64,000 nucleotides of DNA from Lachnospiraceae bacterium (GTDB lineage: Bacteria > Bacillota > Clostridia > Lachnospirales > Lachnospiraceae). Under the pieces are notes generated by a model that ran no database searches, was not told where the DNA came from, and worked only from the letters and a program-made list of their open reading frames with translations. Where the stretch lies: assembly GCA_910575775.1 (NCBI GenBank), contig CAJTEY010000025.1, positions 1 through 64,000 of the forward strand. The letters are read 5' to 3'. Position numbers and translations under genes: made by a program. Below, in pieces: positions 15,839 to 24,942 of this stretch (the stretch's first letter is position 1; every line of letters begins with the position of its first letter).

Positions 15839-17515
15839 ATGAAATTGCGTGAAGATGAGGATCTGGAGTTTGTGGATCTGGACGATGAGGGATACGATCT
15901 GCCAGGGGAAACAGAAGACGATGAGGACGAGCAGTTTGATGAACGGACGCTTCGGTTTGTGCACAGAGTGTTGTTTCCCTCGGTCATAGGGATTGTGGCC
16001 GTGGTCGTGGTGGTGGCTGCCGTTTTTCTGCTCCGGGGAAGAGGGGAGACGGAGGACAAAGCTGTTCCTGCGGCTGCGGAATTTTCTGAATCCCAGGAGG
16101 AAGATGGGACAGAAGCCGTGCCGGAAGAAGAACAGGAGATCCCGGATGCTTCCCAGCAGGCGGCAGAGGATGCGGATGCCCCGGAAGGACAAGGAGCGGC
16201 AGACGCAGAGAGCGGAGAATCTGAGCCGGATCCGGAAACGGAGACTATGAGTACCGAGCAGGGCACCGAAGTAGATGTGAGTCAGCTTCTTTCTTCCGAA
16301 GCGGCGGCGGAGACCGATGAGATCACGTTCGGAATTGATGTGGCCAGATACCAGGGAACGATTGACTGGGCGCAGGTGGCGACATCCGGCGTTGAGTTTG
16401 CGATGGTGCGGGTTGGTTACCGCACGGACAAAAGCCGGGAGATCGTTGCCGACAGCAATGCCAGATACAATATGCAGGAGGCGCAGAAAAACGGCATCAA
16501 GCTGGGCGCATATTTCTTTTCCACTGCCGTCAACGAGGAGGAAGCGAAGGCGGAGGCGGACTGGACGGCTGATTATATTTCGCAGTACCAGATTACCTAT
16601 CCTGTTGCCTTTGACTGCGAGGGATTTGAACGGGCGGACAGCGCGCAGTACGGATTGTCTGCATCCCAGAGAACAGACATAGCCATTGCTTTTCTGAATA
16701 GAATTTATGAGAGAGGCTATACGCCGATGTTCTATTCTTCCATGCATGAGATGACGGGAGATGCGAAATGGGAGACCTCCAGAATTGAAAAAAATTATCG
16801 GATCTGGGTTTCCCAGTATCCGTCGGTGCCCTATCCGCAGACGGAAAAGTCCTCCTATCAGGGCGTGCATGCCATGTGGCAGTACACAAACAGGGGAACG
16901 GTTGTGGGCATCAGCCAGCCTGTGGACGTGAATATTGCCTACTTTGGCTATGAGGGAGCGGCCAGCGCACAGAGTGAGGAGACGCCGGAGGAAGCCAGTG
17001 CGGATGTGGAGGCGCTCATGCCGTTTACTGCGGCAGACGAGGAAGTGACGGCAAAGGACGCAACCAACCTGCGAAGCATTCCCAGTCAGGGGGAGGAAAG
17101 CACGGTGCTGTATACTTTGAAAAACGGGGATACAGCGAAGAGAACAGGCGTGAGTGACAGCGGCTGGTCGAGACTGACTTATAACGGGCAGACGGTCTAT
17201 GCGGTGAGCAGCTATTTGACCACAGACTTAAGTGCGCAGGCGCCAAAACAGGAGAATCAGGAGGGCGCAGGCAGCGGAGACGGCCTTAAGACGAAATTTT
17301 CGGAAAGAAATGAACAGGTGACGGCAAAGATTGAGGTCAATCTGCGTCGCCTGCCAAGTGTAACCAATCCAGATGCAGCAGTGGCGGCAGTGCTGCACAA
17401 CGGGGAATATGCCACCAGAACGGGAATTAATGAAGAGTATGGCTGGTCGCGGGTGGAGTATAACGGAGAGACGCTGTACTGCATCAGCAGCTACCTGCGC
17501 GAAGGCAATGAGTAG
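15839..17515 (+). CDS. Membrane-anchored GH25 lysozyme with two SH3 domains
   Basis: 558 residues. An acidic cytoplasmic N-terminus (1-45) precedes one transmembrane segment (about 46-66, VIGIVAVVVVVAAVFLL), a Glu/Pro-rich linker (70-160), a glycoside hydrolase 25 domain (about 162-370) and two bacterial SH3-like domains (about 395-465 and 480-558) that usually bind cell wall. GH25 signatures: GIDVARYQGTIDW and the acid pair in PVAFDCEGFE. GH25 enzymes cleave the muramic acid-glucosamine bond of peptidoglycan. It starts 23 nt after the aldolase gene with a GAGAGATGAG ribosome site. The stop codon lies inside a hairpin element. Confidence 0.87.
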   Translation: MKLREDEDLEFVDLDDEGYDLPGETEDDEDEQFDERTLRFVHRVLFPSVIGIVAVVVVVAAVFLLRGRGETEDKAVPAAAEFSESQEEDGTEAVPEEEQEIPDASQQAAEDADAPEGQGAADAESGESEPDPETETMSTEQGTEVDVSQLLSSEAAAETDEITFGIDVARYQGTIDWAQVATSGVEFAMVRVGYRTDKSREIVADSNARYNMQEAQKNGIKLGAYFFSTAVNEEEAKAEADWTADYISQYQITYPVAFDCEGFERADSAQYGLSASQRTDIAIAFLNRIYERGYTPMFYSSMHEMTGDAKWETSRIEKNYRIWVSQYPSVPYPQTEKSSYQGVHAMWQYTNRGTVVGISQPVDVNIAYFGYEGAASAQSEETPEEASADVEALMPFTAADEEVTAKDATNLRSIPSQGEESTVLYTLKNGDTAKRTGVSDSGWSRLTYNGQTVYAVSSYLTTDLSAQAPKQENQEGAGSGDGLKTKFSERNEQVTAKIEVNLRRLPSVTNPDAAVAAVLHNGEYATRTGINEEYGWSRVEYNGETLYCISSYLREGNE

Positions 17516-17638
17516 TGCGCAGCCAGCCGAAAAGGCAGAGAGGGAAGCGAGCTTCCCGAAATGCAAATTCGGATGGCTGCATAGGGCGAAGCCCGCGATG
17601 AGAAAAACCGCAGGTTTTTCGAATGTGCACTACTCATT
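17507..17638. repeat. Dispersed intergenic hairpin element, family 3, long copy
   Basis: Arms AATGAGTAGTGCGC (17507-17520) and GTGCACTACTCATT (17625-17638) match at 13 of 14 positions. The left arm contains the stop codon of the GH25 gene. Internal hairpins GGGAAGC/GCTTCCC, GGGC/GCCC and AAAAACC/GGTTTTT follow. GTGCGCAGCCAGCCGA occurs twice, at about 17515 and again just outside at 17645. A 37-nt minimal version is at 34354-34390. Confidence 0.8.
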
Positions 17639-17686
17639 TGCGGTGCGCAGCCAGCCGAACAGGAAATAGATAGAAGGAGGAAGTAC

Positions 17687-18541
17687 ATGAGAACAATGGT
17701 TGAAAACGAGCAGTTCGATGAAGAACGGGCGTTATATAATCTGCAGGAAGCGGATGTGAAGAATTGTGTGTTTGCCGGCCCGGCGGACGGAGAGTCTGTT
17801 TTAAAGGAATCCAGAGATGTGCATTTGACGGACTGTACCTTTTCTTTGAGATATCCTCTGTGGCATGTGAAAAAGTTTACGATGGAGCATTCATCCATGG
17901 ATGAACTGACGAGAGCGGCAATCTGGTATGCATCGGACGGCGTGATACGCAGTTGTTCTCTGGGCGGCATCAAAGCTGTCAGAGAGTGTGAACGGATTCA
18001 GATTGAGGACTGTCAGATCGTGTCACAGGAGTTCGGATGGAAATCGGAGGAAATTACGCTGAAGGATTCGCAGATCGAATCAGAATATCTGTTTTTTGAC
18101 AGCAGGAACGTAAAGCTGGAGCGGGTGAGCATGAAGGGAAAATATTCCTTTCAGTATATGAAGAACCTGGAGATTACAGACTGCATACTGGATACAAAGG
18201 ACGCTTTCTGGCACAGTGAGAATGTGACGGTCAGAAATTCCGTAGTGAAGGGGGAATATCTGGCATGGTTTTCCGATGGGCTGACCTTAATTGACTGTAA
18301 GATTATCGGAACCCAGCCGTTATGTTACTGCAAAAATCTGAAACTGGTTAACTGTACGATGGAAGATACGGATCTTTCCTTTGAGTATTCGGATGTAGAG
18401 GCGGATGTGAAAGGACATGTGATTTCCATCAAAAACCCGAAATCCGGAACCATTACAGTGGACAGCGTAGGTGAGATTATAGAGGAAACTCCCGTTATGG
18501 AATGTACAGGTAAAATTTTGATTCGTGAAAATAACGGGTGA
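17687..18541 (+). CDS. DUF3737 family protein (parallel beta-helix)
   Basis: 284 residues with a clear 20- to 24-residue periodicity (for example VKNCVFAG, VHLTDCTFSL, IQIEDCQIVS, LEITDCIL, LTLIDCKIIG, LKLVNCTMED), each turn ending in a DC or NC pair, as in right-handed beta-helix proteins. The whole protein fits DUF3737, a cytosolic family common in gut Firmicutes and Bacteroidetes without a known function. Relatives of the fold bind or modify carbohydrates. Start ATG 17687 has AGAAGGAGG 8 nt upstream. It is convergent with aroC across a shared terminator. Confidence 0.8.
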   Translation: MRTMVENEQFDEERALYNLQEADVKNCVFAGPADGESVLKESRDVHLTDCTFSLRYPLWHVKKFTMEHSSMDELTRAAIWYASDGVIRSCSLGGIKAVRECERIQIEDCQIVSQEFGWKSEEITLKDSQIESEYLFFDSRNVKLERVSMKGKYSFQYMKNLEITDCILDTKDAFWHSENVTVRNSVVKGEYLAWFSDGLTLIDCKIIGTQPLCYCKNLKLVNCTMEDTDLSFEYSDVEADVKGHVISIKNPKSGTITVDSVGEIIEETPVMECTGKILIRENNG

Positions 18542-18649
18542 TAGAACGAAAAAAGCAAATGTTACCATGTGGAATTGCGAGCGGAGAGAAAGTGGATGAG
18601 TGGTTAACTTAACTTGACGCGTTTCAGGGAAGACAGACGAGAAAAACAG

Positions 18650-18697
18650 AAAAAGGAGTCATATATTAAAGTATATTTTAATATATGACTCCTTTTT
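18650..18697. terminator. Bidirectional terminator between DUF3737 and aroC
   Basis: A 21-bp perfect inverted repeat (18650-18670 with 18677-18697) around a 6-nt loop. The arm starts AAAAAGGAGTC, so both strands end in a run of T. It serves the two converging genes. Confidence 0.9.
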
Positions 18698-18706
18698 CTC
18701 GCTGAT

Positions 18707-19807
18707 TTAATTTTTGTAGATGGTTTTCAGATGATCCATTTTTGCTCCTGCATTTACCAGAAGAGCGTCCAAAAGAGTAATGGCGGCCATGCACTCCACG
18801 ACAACAACTGCCCGGGGAACGATCACGGGATCGTGCCGTCCTTTGATGGAAATACGCACGTCTTCGTTCTGCCTGTTTACGGTATCCTGGGGAGAAAAAA
18901 TGGATGGCGTAGGCTTTATATGGGCGCGAAGCACGATCTGGGAACCGTCGCTGATGCCGCCGAGTATACCGCCGGCGTGGTTGGATGCCTTCACGATTTT
19001 TCCGTTTTCCATATGGAAGGGATCGTTGTTGAAAGAGCCGTTTCGGGTGGAAACCTCGATGCCGTCACCGATTTCCACGGCTTTGACCGCGCCTACGGAC
19101 ATGACTGCCTTTGCCAGATTGGCGTCCAGTTTTTCGAAAACGGGATCCCCCAGTCCGGCGGGCACGCCGTCGATCACGCATTCAATGACTCCTCCGGCTG
19201 AATCGTAATTATTCATACAGTCCGCCAGATATTTTTCGGCGCGGGCAGAGGCATCCCGATCCGGCATGGATGTAGGGGTTTCGCGGATGGCGGCCGGATC
19301 AAAGGCTGCGGGGTCAATGCTTATAGGGCCGATGGATTTTGTGTAGGCCTGAAGGCGGATGCCGAACTCGGAGAGAACCTTTGCCGCAATTGCGCCTGCA
19401 GCCACACGTCCGATGGTCTCCCGCCCGGAGGAGCGCCCGCCGCCCCGGTAGTCGCGAAAACCGTATTTCTGGTCAAACGTGTAATCGGCGTGTCCGGGAC
19501 GGTAACATGCAGCGATTTCTGAATAGTCCCGGGAACGCTGTGAAGTGTTCCGAATAAGCAGGGAAATAGGGGTTCCCGTGGTTTTTCCTTCAAAGATGCC
19601 GGAGAGAATTTCTACGGCGTCCGCCTCTTTGCGGGGGGTGGTAATCCGGCTCTGTCCGGGTTTGCGCCTGTCAAGATATAACTGAATATCGTTTTCCGTA
19701 AGCGGTAATCCGGCTGGGCATCCGTCCACAACAACGCCGAGTCCGGCGCCGTGGGATTCGCCCCAGGTAGTGATTCGATAGATAATTCCAAGTGTTGAAC
19801 CTGCCAT
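18707..19807 (-). CDS. aroC: Chorismate synthase
   Basis: A 366-residue FMN-dependent enzyme converting 5-enolpyruvylshikimate-3-phosphate to chorismate, the last shikimate step toward Phe, Tyr and Trp. Signatures: TWGESHGAGLGVVVDGCPAG at the N-terminus, YRPGHADYTFDQKYG (about 105-120), RGGGRSSGRET (about 125-135) and RHDPVIVPRAV (about 325). Start chosen at the ATG encoding MAGSTLGI, 8 nt after AAAGGA; the open frame extends 51 codons further up without family similarity. Normal length. It stands alone on the minus strand. Confidence 0.95.
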   Translation of the reverse strand: MAGSTLGIIYRITTWGESHGAGLGVVVDGCPAGLPLTENDIQLYLDRRKPGQSRITTPRKEADAVEILSGIFEGKTTGTPISLLIRNTSQRSRDYSEIAACYRPGHADYTFDQKYGFRDYRGGGRSSGRETIGRVAAGAIAAKVLSEFGIRLQAYTKSIGPISIDPAAFDPAAIRETPTSMPDRDASARAEKYLADCMNNYDSAGGVIECVIDGVPAGLGDPVFEKLDANLAKAVMSVGAVKAVEIGDGIEVSTRNGSFNNDPFHMENGKIVKASNHAGGILGGISDGSQIVLRAHIKPTPSIFSPQDTVNRQNEDVRISIKGRHDPVIVPRAVVVVECMAAITLLDALLVNAGAKMDHLKTIYKN

Positions 19808-19851
19808 TGTCTGATCCTTTCTCGAGTGGTGTGAAGTTTTCTGAAAATAAA

Positions 19852-19904
19852 TTGCAGGATTTCCTGCAAAATTAAATTGCACATGAAATGTAAAATGTAC
19901 AATT
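19852..19904 (-). promoter_or_regulatory. Palindromes in the aroC leader
   Basis: TTGCAGGA-TT-TCCTGCAA (19852-19869) is a perfect inverted repeat, followed by AATTGCACA (19875-19883) and its near-complement TGTACAATT (19896-19904). They lie 45-100 nt upstream of the aroC start on its own strand. An operator or an RNA hairpin is possible. The remaining ~330 nt to the next gene (19905-20232) hold the divergent promoters and nothing else I recognise. Confidence 0.35.
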
Positions 19905-20166
19905 AAAGATGAGCGGGTGGGAACAGTGCTTTTCATTCTGTGCGAAAAAAAGCATAACACTTAGTAGGTATGTAGAAAAGTACGTTTTTGCCCGTATTCA
20001 GCATATCATATTTTGTTAAAAAAGCAAGACCGATGAGAGGAAAATAGAGTGGAGAAAACGGGTTGAAGAGAGGGAAGCGGAAAAGTCGCTAAGAGAAAAA
20101 ATCAAATCAAAGGGGAAAAGAAATAAAAAAAAGGGAGAAATATGACAGATTTACATAAAAAAGGGG

Positions 20167-20194
20167 TGTACAAATAAATTTTATATGTTATGAT
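20167..20194 (+). promoter_or_regulatory. Candidate promoter of the carboxypeptidase gene
   Basis: TGTACA (20167-20172) and TATGAT (20189-20194), spacer 16 nt, ending about 38 nt before the start codon. Confidence 0.5.
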
Positions 20195-20232
20195 ATATGA
20201 CAGAATTGTAGGCGACAAGATTTGAGGACTGA

Positions 20233-21285
20233 ATGGAAAAAACATTTCGACAAAAAATAATCGAATACTTTACCAGCGTGGCAAAAAAAAATAAGCTGTT
20301 GAAGTATCCCTGTTTGGCAGGGATGTCGGCGGCGCTTGTTTTCTATTATGTAGGTTCGCATTTTCTGATGAGTGGAAAGCGCTATGCCAGCATGTTTTTT
20401 GTGGTTGTCTTTTTTATGAGCAGTTGTAGTTTTTCGTTTGCTGTGTTTGCGGAGCGAACCGGGTTTACGAGTGCACAGGAAACATACAGCGCGATTGTCG
20501 AAACCTCTGACGTATCGCTGGCAGTGGTAGAGCCGGTGAGTCCGGTAGTGGAGGAGATGCTTGAAGAGGGAAGTGTGGTTGCTTCAGAGCATGACGACGG
20601 AGCCGAAACATATACATTGGATGATCTGCTGGAGCAGCATGAGCATGATTATGATATTGATGCACATGAAGATTATGTGGAGGCAGAGGCTGGAATGGAT
20701 CAGGAGATATCTTTTGACAACTCAGACTGGCGGCTTGTTCTTATTAATAAACAGCATCCCATTCCCGAAGACTATGATTTTAAGTTGGGTACTTTTACAT
20801 CCGGCATGCGCTGCGACGACCGTGTGATCGAAGACCTTCTTCTCATGATGCAGGCAGCTAAGAAGGACGGCCTGAACCTGGTAGTCAGATCTCCGTACAG
20901 AACCTCAGATCATCAGGAAGATAATTTTAACGACAGAATCAGGTCTTATATGAAACAGGGATTATCTTATATGGAAGCTTATAAGGCTACTTCCAGAGTG
21001 ATTACGGTTCCAGGATGCAGCGAACACGAAGTGGGACTGGCGTTTGACATTACTTCCGATACTTTCATATCGTTGCTGCAGGGATTTGCGGATACGGAGG
21101 AAGGGCAGTGGCTGGAGGAGCACAGTTATGAGTACGGTTTTATTCTGCGCTATCCTTCTGGAAAAGAGTACATTACCGGCATAGAATATGAACCGTGGCA
21201 TTTTCGGTATGTGGGCCGGGAGGCGGCTGCGATTATGACAGAGGAAGAGTTGTGTCTGGAAGAGTTTTGGGATAAGTATTTGTAG
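20233..21285 (+). CDS. D-alanyl-D-alanine carboxypeptidase, VanY/M15 family
   Basis: 350 residues. Two hydrophobic segments (about 29-45 and 53-75) are followed by an acidic linker (about 95-155) and a C-terminal M15B peptidase domain (about 170-345). Zinc-ligand motifs are present: CSEHEVGLAFDIT (SxHxxGxAxD) and EPWHFRYVG (ExWH). Such enzymes remove the terminal D-Ala from peptidoglycan stem peptides on the outer face of the membrane. The start is ATG 20233 with a modest GAGG upstream. It is monocistronic or leads into tgt (69-nt gap). Confidence 0.87.
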   Translation: MEKTFRQKIIEYFTSVAKKNKLLKYPCLAGMSAALVFYYVGSHFLMSGKRYASMFFVVVFFMSSCSFSFAVFAERTGFTSAQETYSAIVETSDVSLAVVEPVSPVVEEMLEEGSVVASEHDDGAETYTLDDLLEQHEHDYDIDAHEDYVEAEAGMDQEISFDNSDWRLVLINKQHPIPEDYDFKLGTFTSGMRCDDRVIEDLLLMMQAAKKDGLNLVVRSPYRTSDHQEDNFNDRIRSYMKQGLSYMEAYKATSRVITVPGCSEHEVGLAFDITSDTFISLLQGFADTEEGQWLEEHSYEYGFILRYPSGKEYITGIEYEPWHFRYVGREAAAIMTEEELCLEEFWDKYL

Positions 21286-21354
21286 TTCTTTGTTTGTTTG
21301 AAATATAAGGTTGATAGAAAGGAACAGGCTGGAGAAGCCTGGAAATGAGGTGTT

Positions 21355-22503
21355 ATGTATCGGATTTTAAAGCAGGAAGGCAGGGCGAAGCGGGCCGAAT
21401 TTACGACAGTACACGGCACGGTCCAGACCCCTGTCTTTATGAATGTAGGAACGGCGGCTGCCATCAAAGGTGCGGTTTCCACGGAAGATCTGGAACAGAT
21501 CGGTACGCAGGTGGAACTGTCAAACACTTATCATCTGCATGTGAGGCCGGGCGACCAGATTATCAGAGAACTGGGCGGCCTGCACAAGTTTATGTCATGG
21601 AACAAACCGATTCTTACGGACTCGGGAGGATTTCAAGTGTTTTCTCTGGCAGGGCTTAGGCGGATTAAGGAGGAGGGCGTGTACTTTCGCTCGCATATAG
21701 ACGGCCGTAAGATTTTCATGGGACCGGAGGAGAGCATGCAGATCCAGTCCAATCTCGCGTCCACCATAGCTATGGCTTTTGACGAGTGCCCTCCCAGCAT
21801 GGCGGAGAGGAAATATGTGGAGGATTCCGTGGCGCGTACGACCAGATGGCTTGTCCGCTGTAAACGGGAGATGGCGCGTCTGAACGGATTAGAGGATACG
21901 ATCAATAAAAAGCAGCTGTTATTTGGAATCAACCAGGGTGCGGTTTTCGACGATATTCGCGTGGAACATGCAAAACGTATTTCGGAACTCGACTGTGACG
22001 GGTATGCGCTGGGCGGCCTGGCGGTGGGAGAGAGCCATGAGCAGATGTATCATGTGATCGAGGAAACGGTTCCACATCTGCCGGCAGACAAACCTACCTA
22101 TCTAATGGGAGTTGGGACACCGGCGAATATTCTGGAGGCGGTGGAGCGCGGCGTAGACTTCTTTGACTGCGTATATCCCACGAGAAACGGGCGGCATGGT
22201 CATCTGTATACAAACTGCGGGAAGATCAATCTCTTTAATGCAAAATATGAGCTGGATGACAGACCCATTGAGGAAGGATGTCCCTGTCCGGCCTGCAGAC
22301 GCTATTCCAGAGCTTACATCAGACATCTTCTGAAGGCGAAGGAAATGCTGGGGATGCGGCTTTGTGTGCTGCATAACCTTTACTTTTATAATACGATGAT
22401 GACGGAAATCCGGGACGCGCTGGACACAGGGCGTTTTGCGGAATATAAGAAAGACAAGCTGTCCGGAATGCAGAAGGCAGGCGCGGACAGCGCTAATGAT
22501 TAA
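21355..22503 (+). CDS. tgt: tRNA-guanine (queuine) transglycosylase
   Basis: A 382-residue TIM-barrel enzyme that exchanges guanine 34 of GUN-anticodon tRNAs for preQ1. NTYHLHVRPG, TDSGGFQVFSLA (about 88-99, substrate-binding loop), GIDF-type VDFFDCVYPTRNGRHG (about 260-275, catalytic Asp) and the zinc site CPCPACRRYSRAYIRHLL...H (about 300-345) are all present. Length is normal. The tgt-yajC order is usual in bacteria. Start ATG 21355 has GAAATGAGGTG immediately upstream. Confidence 0.95.
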   Translation: MYRILKQEGRAKRAEFTTVHGTVQTPVFMNVGTAAAIKGAVSTEDLEQIGTQVELSNTYHLHVRPGDQIIRELGGLHKFMSWNKPILTDSGGFQVFSLAGLRRIKEEGVYFRSHIDGRKIFMGPEESMQIQSNLASTIAMAFDECPPSMAERKYVEDSVARTTRWLVRCKREMARLNGLEDTINKKQLLFGINQGAVFDDIRVEHAKRISELDCDGYALGGLAVGESHEQMYHVIEETVPHLPADKPTYLMGVGTPANILEAVERGVDFFDCVYPTRNGRHGHLYTNCGKINLFNAKYELDDRPIEEGCPCPACRRYSRAYIRHLLKAKEMLGMRLCVLHNLYFYNTMMTEIRDALDTGRFAEYKKDKLSGMQKAGADSAND

Positions 22504-22530
22504 GGGTTTGTGAAAATTTCAGGAAGGGGC

Positions 22531-22559
22531 TTGTTTTTCCCCTCTAAGTTGTGTATGAT
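22531..22559 (+). promoter_or_regulatory. yajC promoter
   Basis: TTGTTT (22531-22536), 17-nt spacer, TATGAT (22554-22559), 43 nt before the start codon. Confidence 0.6.
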
Positions 22560-22601
22560 ATGCTTTAGTGTTTTATTGAATGAAATAACGGAGGAAACGG
22601 T

Positions 22602-22919
22602 ATGAGATTATTATTATCGGCTGATGCAGCTGCGGCTGCTTCAGGCGGCGGTCTGATCATGGTCATTTATATCGTCATTATTGTGGCGTTTATGTATTTT
22701 GTGATGATTCGTCCGCAGAAGAAGGAACAGAAAAGAATGGCGGCGATGCTGGCAGATATGGCAGTGGGTGACTGCGTGCTGACTAACAGCGGATTTTACG
22801 GGATCGTGATTGATATTACCGACGATACGGTGATCGTAGAGTTTGGCAGTAACAAGAACTGTCGCATTCCCATGCAGAAGTCGGCGATTGCGCAGATTGA
22901 GAAGGCGGAGACAGAGTAG
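22602..22919 (+). CDS. yajC: Preprotein translocase accessory subunit YajC
   Basis: 105 residues: one transmembrane helix (about 18-38, LIMVIYIVIIVAFMYFVMI) followed directly by the family motif RPQKKEQKRMAAML and a small cytoplasmic domain (DCVLTNSGFYGIVIDI, then VIVEFGSNKNCRIPMQKSAI). YajC associates with SecDF at the Sec translocon. Start ATG 22602 follows GGAGGA. It lies 98 nt after tgt and has its own promoter and terminator. Confidence 0.93.
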   Translation: MRLLLSADAAAAASGGGLIMVIYIVIIVAFMYFVMIRPQKKEQKRMAAMLADMAVGDCVLTNSGFYGIVIDITDDTVIVEFGSNKNCRIPMQKSAIAQIEKAETE

Positions 22920-22939
22920 TAACGGATAGCAGTCGGAGC

Positions 22940-22970
22940 AGGGCCGTGGCTTAGCGTCATGGCCCTTTTT
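22940..22970 (+). terminator. Terminator after yajC
   Basis: AGGGCC (22940-22945) pairs with GGCCCT (22961-22966), followed by five T in total. Confidence 0.75.
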
Positions 22971-23028
22971 GTGTGTTACAGAAAAATAGAATGGATTTCT
23001 TTTTTGGAATTCTTTTTTCATATTTTTG

Positions 23029-23057
23029 TTGACAAGGACATATAAATGTTGTAAAAT
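23029..23057 (+). promoter_or_regulatory. Promoter of the lipoprotein gene
   Basis: TTGACA (23029-23034), 17-nt spacer, TAAAAT (23052-23057). Confidence 0.8.
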
Positions 23058-23109
23058 TTCGATTTGTGCAATGGCACGATACAGAAATTTCTTATTGATG
23101 GAGGAGATT

Positions 23110-23682
23110 ATGATGAAAAGAAGAACGGTAAAAGCACTTGTTTGTGCAGCAATTATGGCAGTAAGCTTGTCTGCGACCGCATGTGGCGCATCTAAAGAAG
23201 CGGCTAATACGGCTGCGGAAGAGGAAGCACCTGCAGAAGAGGAAGCACCTGCAGAGGAAGAAGCTCCTGTAGAAGAGGAGGCACCTGCAGAGGAGGAAGC
23301 TCCTGTAGAAGAGGAGGCATCGGCAGAAGAAGAAAGCAGCAGCCAGAAGACATTGGAAGATTTTCTGAAGGAAGATCCGACAGCTGAGAAGCAGCTTCAG
23401 GAGCAGGCGGCAGCGCAGGGTGACGATCAGATGGATATGTCCATCGAGATCAAGGGAAACGAAGTGATCTGTGTAGCTACTTTTAAAGAGGACGTAGAGC
23501 TGCCGGAGGGTACGGCGGATACGCTGAGTGCTACCCTGGAGCAGATGGGAAGTGCGTTCTCCGGGCTTGCAGGTACGCTTGACGACATGATCGGCGCAGA
23601 GAAAGGAACCGTGTCTTACGGTGTCAGATACTGTGATGCAAGCGGTGATGTTCTCGCAGAGGCAAGTTTCAGAGCAGAATAA
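23110..23682 (+). CDS. Lipoprotein with EEEAP repeats, DUF4854-like
   Basis: 190 residues. A lipoprotein signal peptide ends in the lipobox SATAC (Cys at about 27). A tandem EEEAPA/EEEAPV repeat (about 38-75) acts as a wall-spanning spacer. The C-terminal part (about 80-190) starts TLEDFLKEDP and has alternating beta strands (MSIEIKGNEVICVATF), as in the DUF4854 lipoproteins of Lachnospiraceae; function unknown. ATG 23110 follows GGAGGAG; a second ATG is adjacent. The gene is monocistronic with its own promoter and terminator. Confidence 0.75.
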   Translation: MMKRRTVKALVCAAIMAVSLSATACGASKEAANTAAEEEAPAEEEAPAEEEAPVEEEAPAEEEAPVEEEASAEEESSSQKTLEDFLKEDPTAEKQLQEQAAAQGDDQMDMSIEIKGNEVICVATFKEDVELPEGTADTLSATLEQMGSAFSGLAGTLDDMIGAEKGTVSYGVRYCDASGDVLAEASFRAE

Positions 23683-23708
23683 AAAGGTTACAAAATATTT
23701 GAAAGAAG

Positions 23709-23735
23709 CCGGGCGCGCAAGCTGCCCGGTTTTTT
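23709..23735 (+). terminator. Terminator after the lipoprotein
   Basis: CCGGGC (23709-23714) pairs with GCCCGG (23724-23729), then six T. Confidence 0.85.
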
Positions 23736-23739
23736 GCTG

Positions 23740-23768
23740 TTGAAATTTACACACGAATAGTCTAAAAT
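23740..23768 (+). promoter_or_regulatory. Promoter of the leuB-ilvD-ilvB run
   Basis: TTGAAA (23740-23745), 17-nt spacer, TAAAAT (23763-23768). The leader to leuB is only about 80 nt and shows no T-box. Confidence 0.75.
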
Positions 23769-23852
23769 ATATAAGTATTATTTTATGATAAAACAATTTT
23801 GGGATTGAGAAGACGAGCGAAGTCTGGCAGACAGCTCAGAACGGAGGAACTT

Positions 23853-24938
23853 ATGGAGTTAAAGATAACTTGTATACCCGGAGACGGGATTGGCCCGGAA
23901 ATCGTAGCGGAGGCAAAAAAAGCGCTGGATGCGGTGGCGGAAAAATACGGACATCATATGCAGTATACGGACATTCTGATGGGCGGCGCGTCCATTGATG
24001 TGCACGGCGTACCGTTGACGGATGAGGCGGTGGAGACTGCGCGGAGTGCGGATGCAGTGCTGATGGGGTCGATCGGCGGGGACACGACCACTTCTCCATG
24101 GTATAAGCTTGCGCCGAATCTGCGGCCGGAGGCGGGACTTTTGGCCATCCGTAAGGCGTTAAATCTTTTTGCCAATCTTCGCCCTGCGGTTTTGTATGAG
24201 GAGCTGGCCGGGGCATGTCCTCTGAAAACAGAAATTTCCGAAAAAGGTTTTGATATGCTGATTATGCGCGAACTGACAGGCGGTCTCTATTTCGGAGAGA
24301 GAAAGACCACGGAGGAGAACGGCATAAGAAAAGCGGTAGATACGCTGACTTACGATGAAACTGAGATCCGCAGGATTGCCGTCAAGGGATTTGATATCGC
24401 CAGAAAACGCAAAAAGAAAGTGACCAGCGTGGACAAGGCGAATGTGCTTGATTCCTCCAGACTCTGGAGAGCGGTGGTGGAAGAGGTGGCAAAGGATTAT
24501 CCTGACGTTACCCTGGAACATATGCTGGTGGATAACTGTGCGATGCAGCTTGTAAAAGATCCCGCTCAGTTTGATGTGATTCTGACGGAGAATATGTTCG
24601 GCGACATCCTGTCTGATGAGGCGAGCATGATAACCGGCTCGATCGGCATGCTGGCGTCAGCCTCCTTAAATGATACGAAATTTGGTCTGTATGAGCCGAG
24701 TCACGGCTCGGCGCCCGACATAGCAGGCAAGGATCTGGCAAACCCAATCGCAACCATTCTCTCAGCATCCATGATGCTGCGCTACAGCTTTGATCTGGAC
24801 AAGGAGGCGGATGCCATTGACAGTGCCGTAAAACAGGTGCTTAAGGACGGCTACCGTACCGGAGACATCATGTCTGACGGCTGTGAGAAGGTAGGATGTA
24901 AAAAGATGGGCGATTTGATTGTGGAAAGAATCAAGTAA
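23853..24938 (+). CDS. leuB: 3-Isopropylmalate dehydrogenase
   Basis: A 361-residue NAD-dependent beta-decarboxylating dehydrogenase of leucine synthesis. [15 protein letters not shown] opens the protein; [19 protein letters not shown] (about 138-150, substrate and NAD discrimination), [16 protein letters not shown] (about 190-205, catalytic Lys and NTANVL-type region), [28 protein letters not shown] (metal Asp residues) and [18 protein letters not shown] (about 285-302) are all in place. Start ATG 23853 follows CGGAGG. Only 4 nt separate it from the next gene. Confidence 0.94.
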   Translation: MELKITCIPGDGIGPEIVAEAKKALDAVAEKYGHHMQYTDILMGGASIDVHGVPLTDEAVETARSADAVLMGSIGGDTTTSPWYKLAPNLRPEAGLLAIRKALNLFANLRPAVLYEELAGACPLKTEISEKGFDMLIMRELTGGLYFGERKTTEENGIRKAVDTLTYDETEIRRIAVKGFDIARKRKKKVTSVDKANVLDSSRLWRAVVEEVAKDYPDVTLEHMLVDNCAMQLVKDPAQFDVILTENMFGDILSDEASMITGSIGMLASASLNDTKFGLYEPSHGSAPDIAGKDLANPIATILSASMMLRYSFDLDKEADAIDSAVKQVLKDGYRTGDIMSDGCEKVGCKKMGDLIVERIK

Positions 24939-24942
24939 TAGC

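Noticed and set aside
15812..16870. 352-codon minus-strand frame opposite the lysozyme gene
   Set aside because: Antisense to the GH25 coding sequence with low-complexity Ser/Arg content caused by the Glu-rich linker on the other strand.
23220..23330. Repeats in the lipoprotein gene as a CRISPR-like array
   Set aside because: They are in-frame codon repeats for EEEAPA with no spacers. No CRISPR array was found anywhere in the window.
23775..23852. Possible leucine T-box or attenuator ahead of leuB
   Set aside because: The leader is only about 80 nt and lacks the AGGTGGTAACGCG signature or a Leu-rich peptide.
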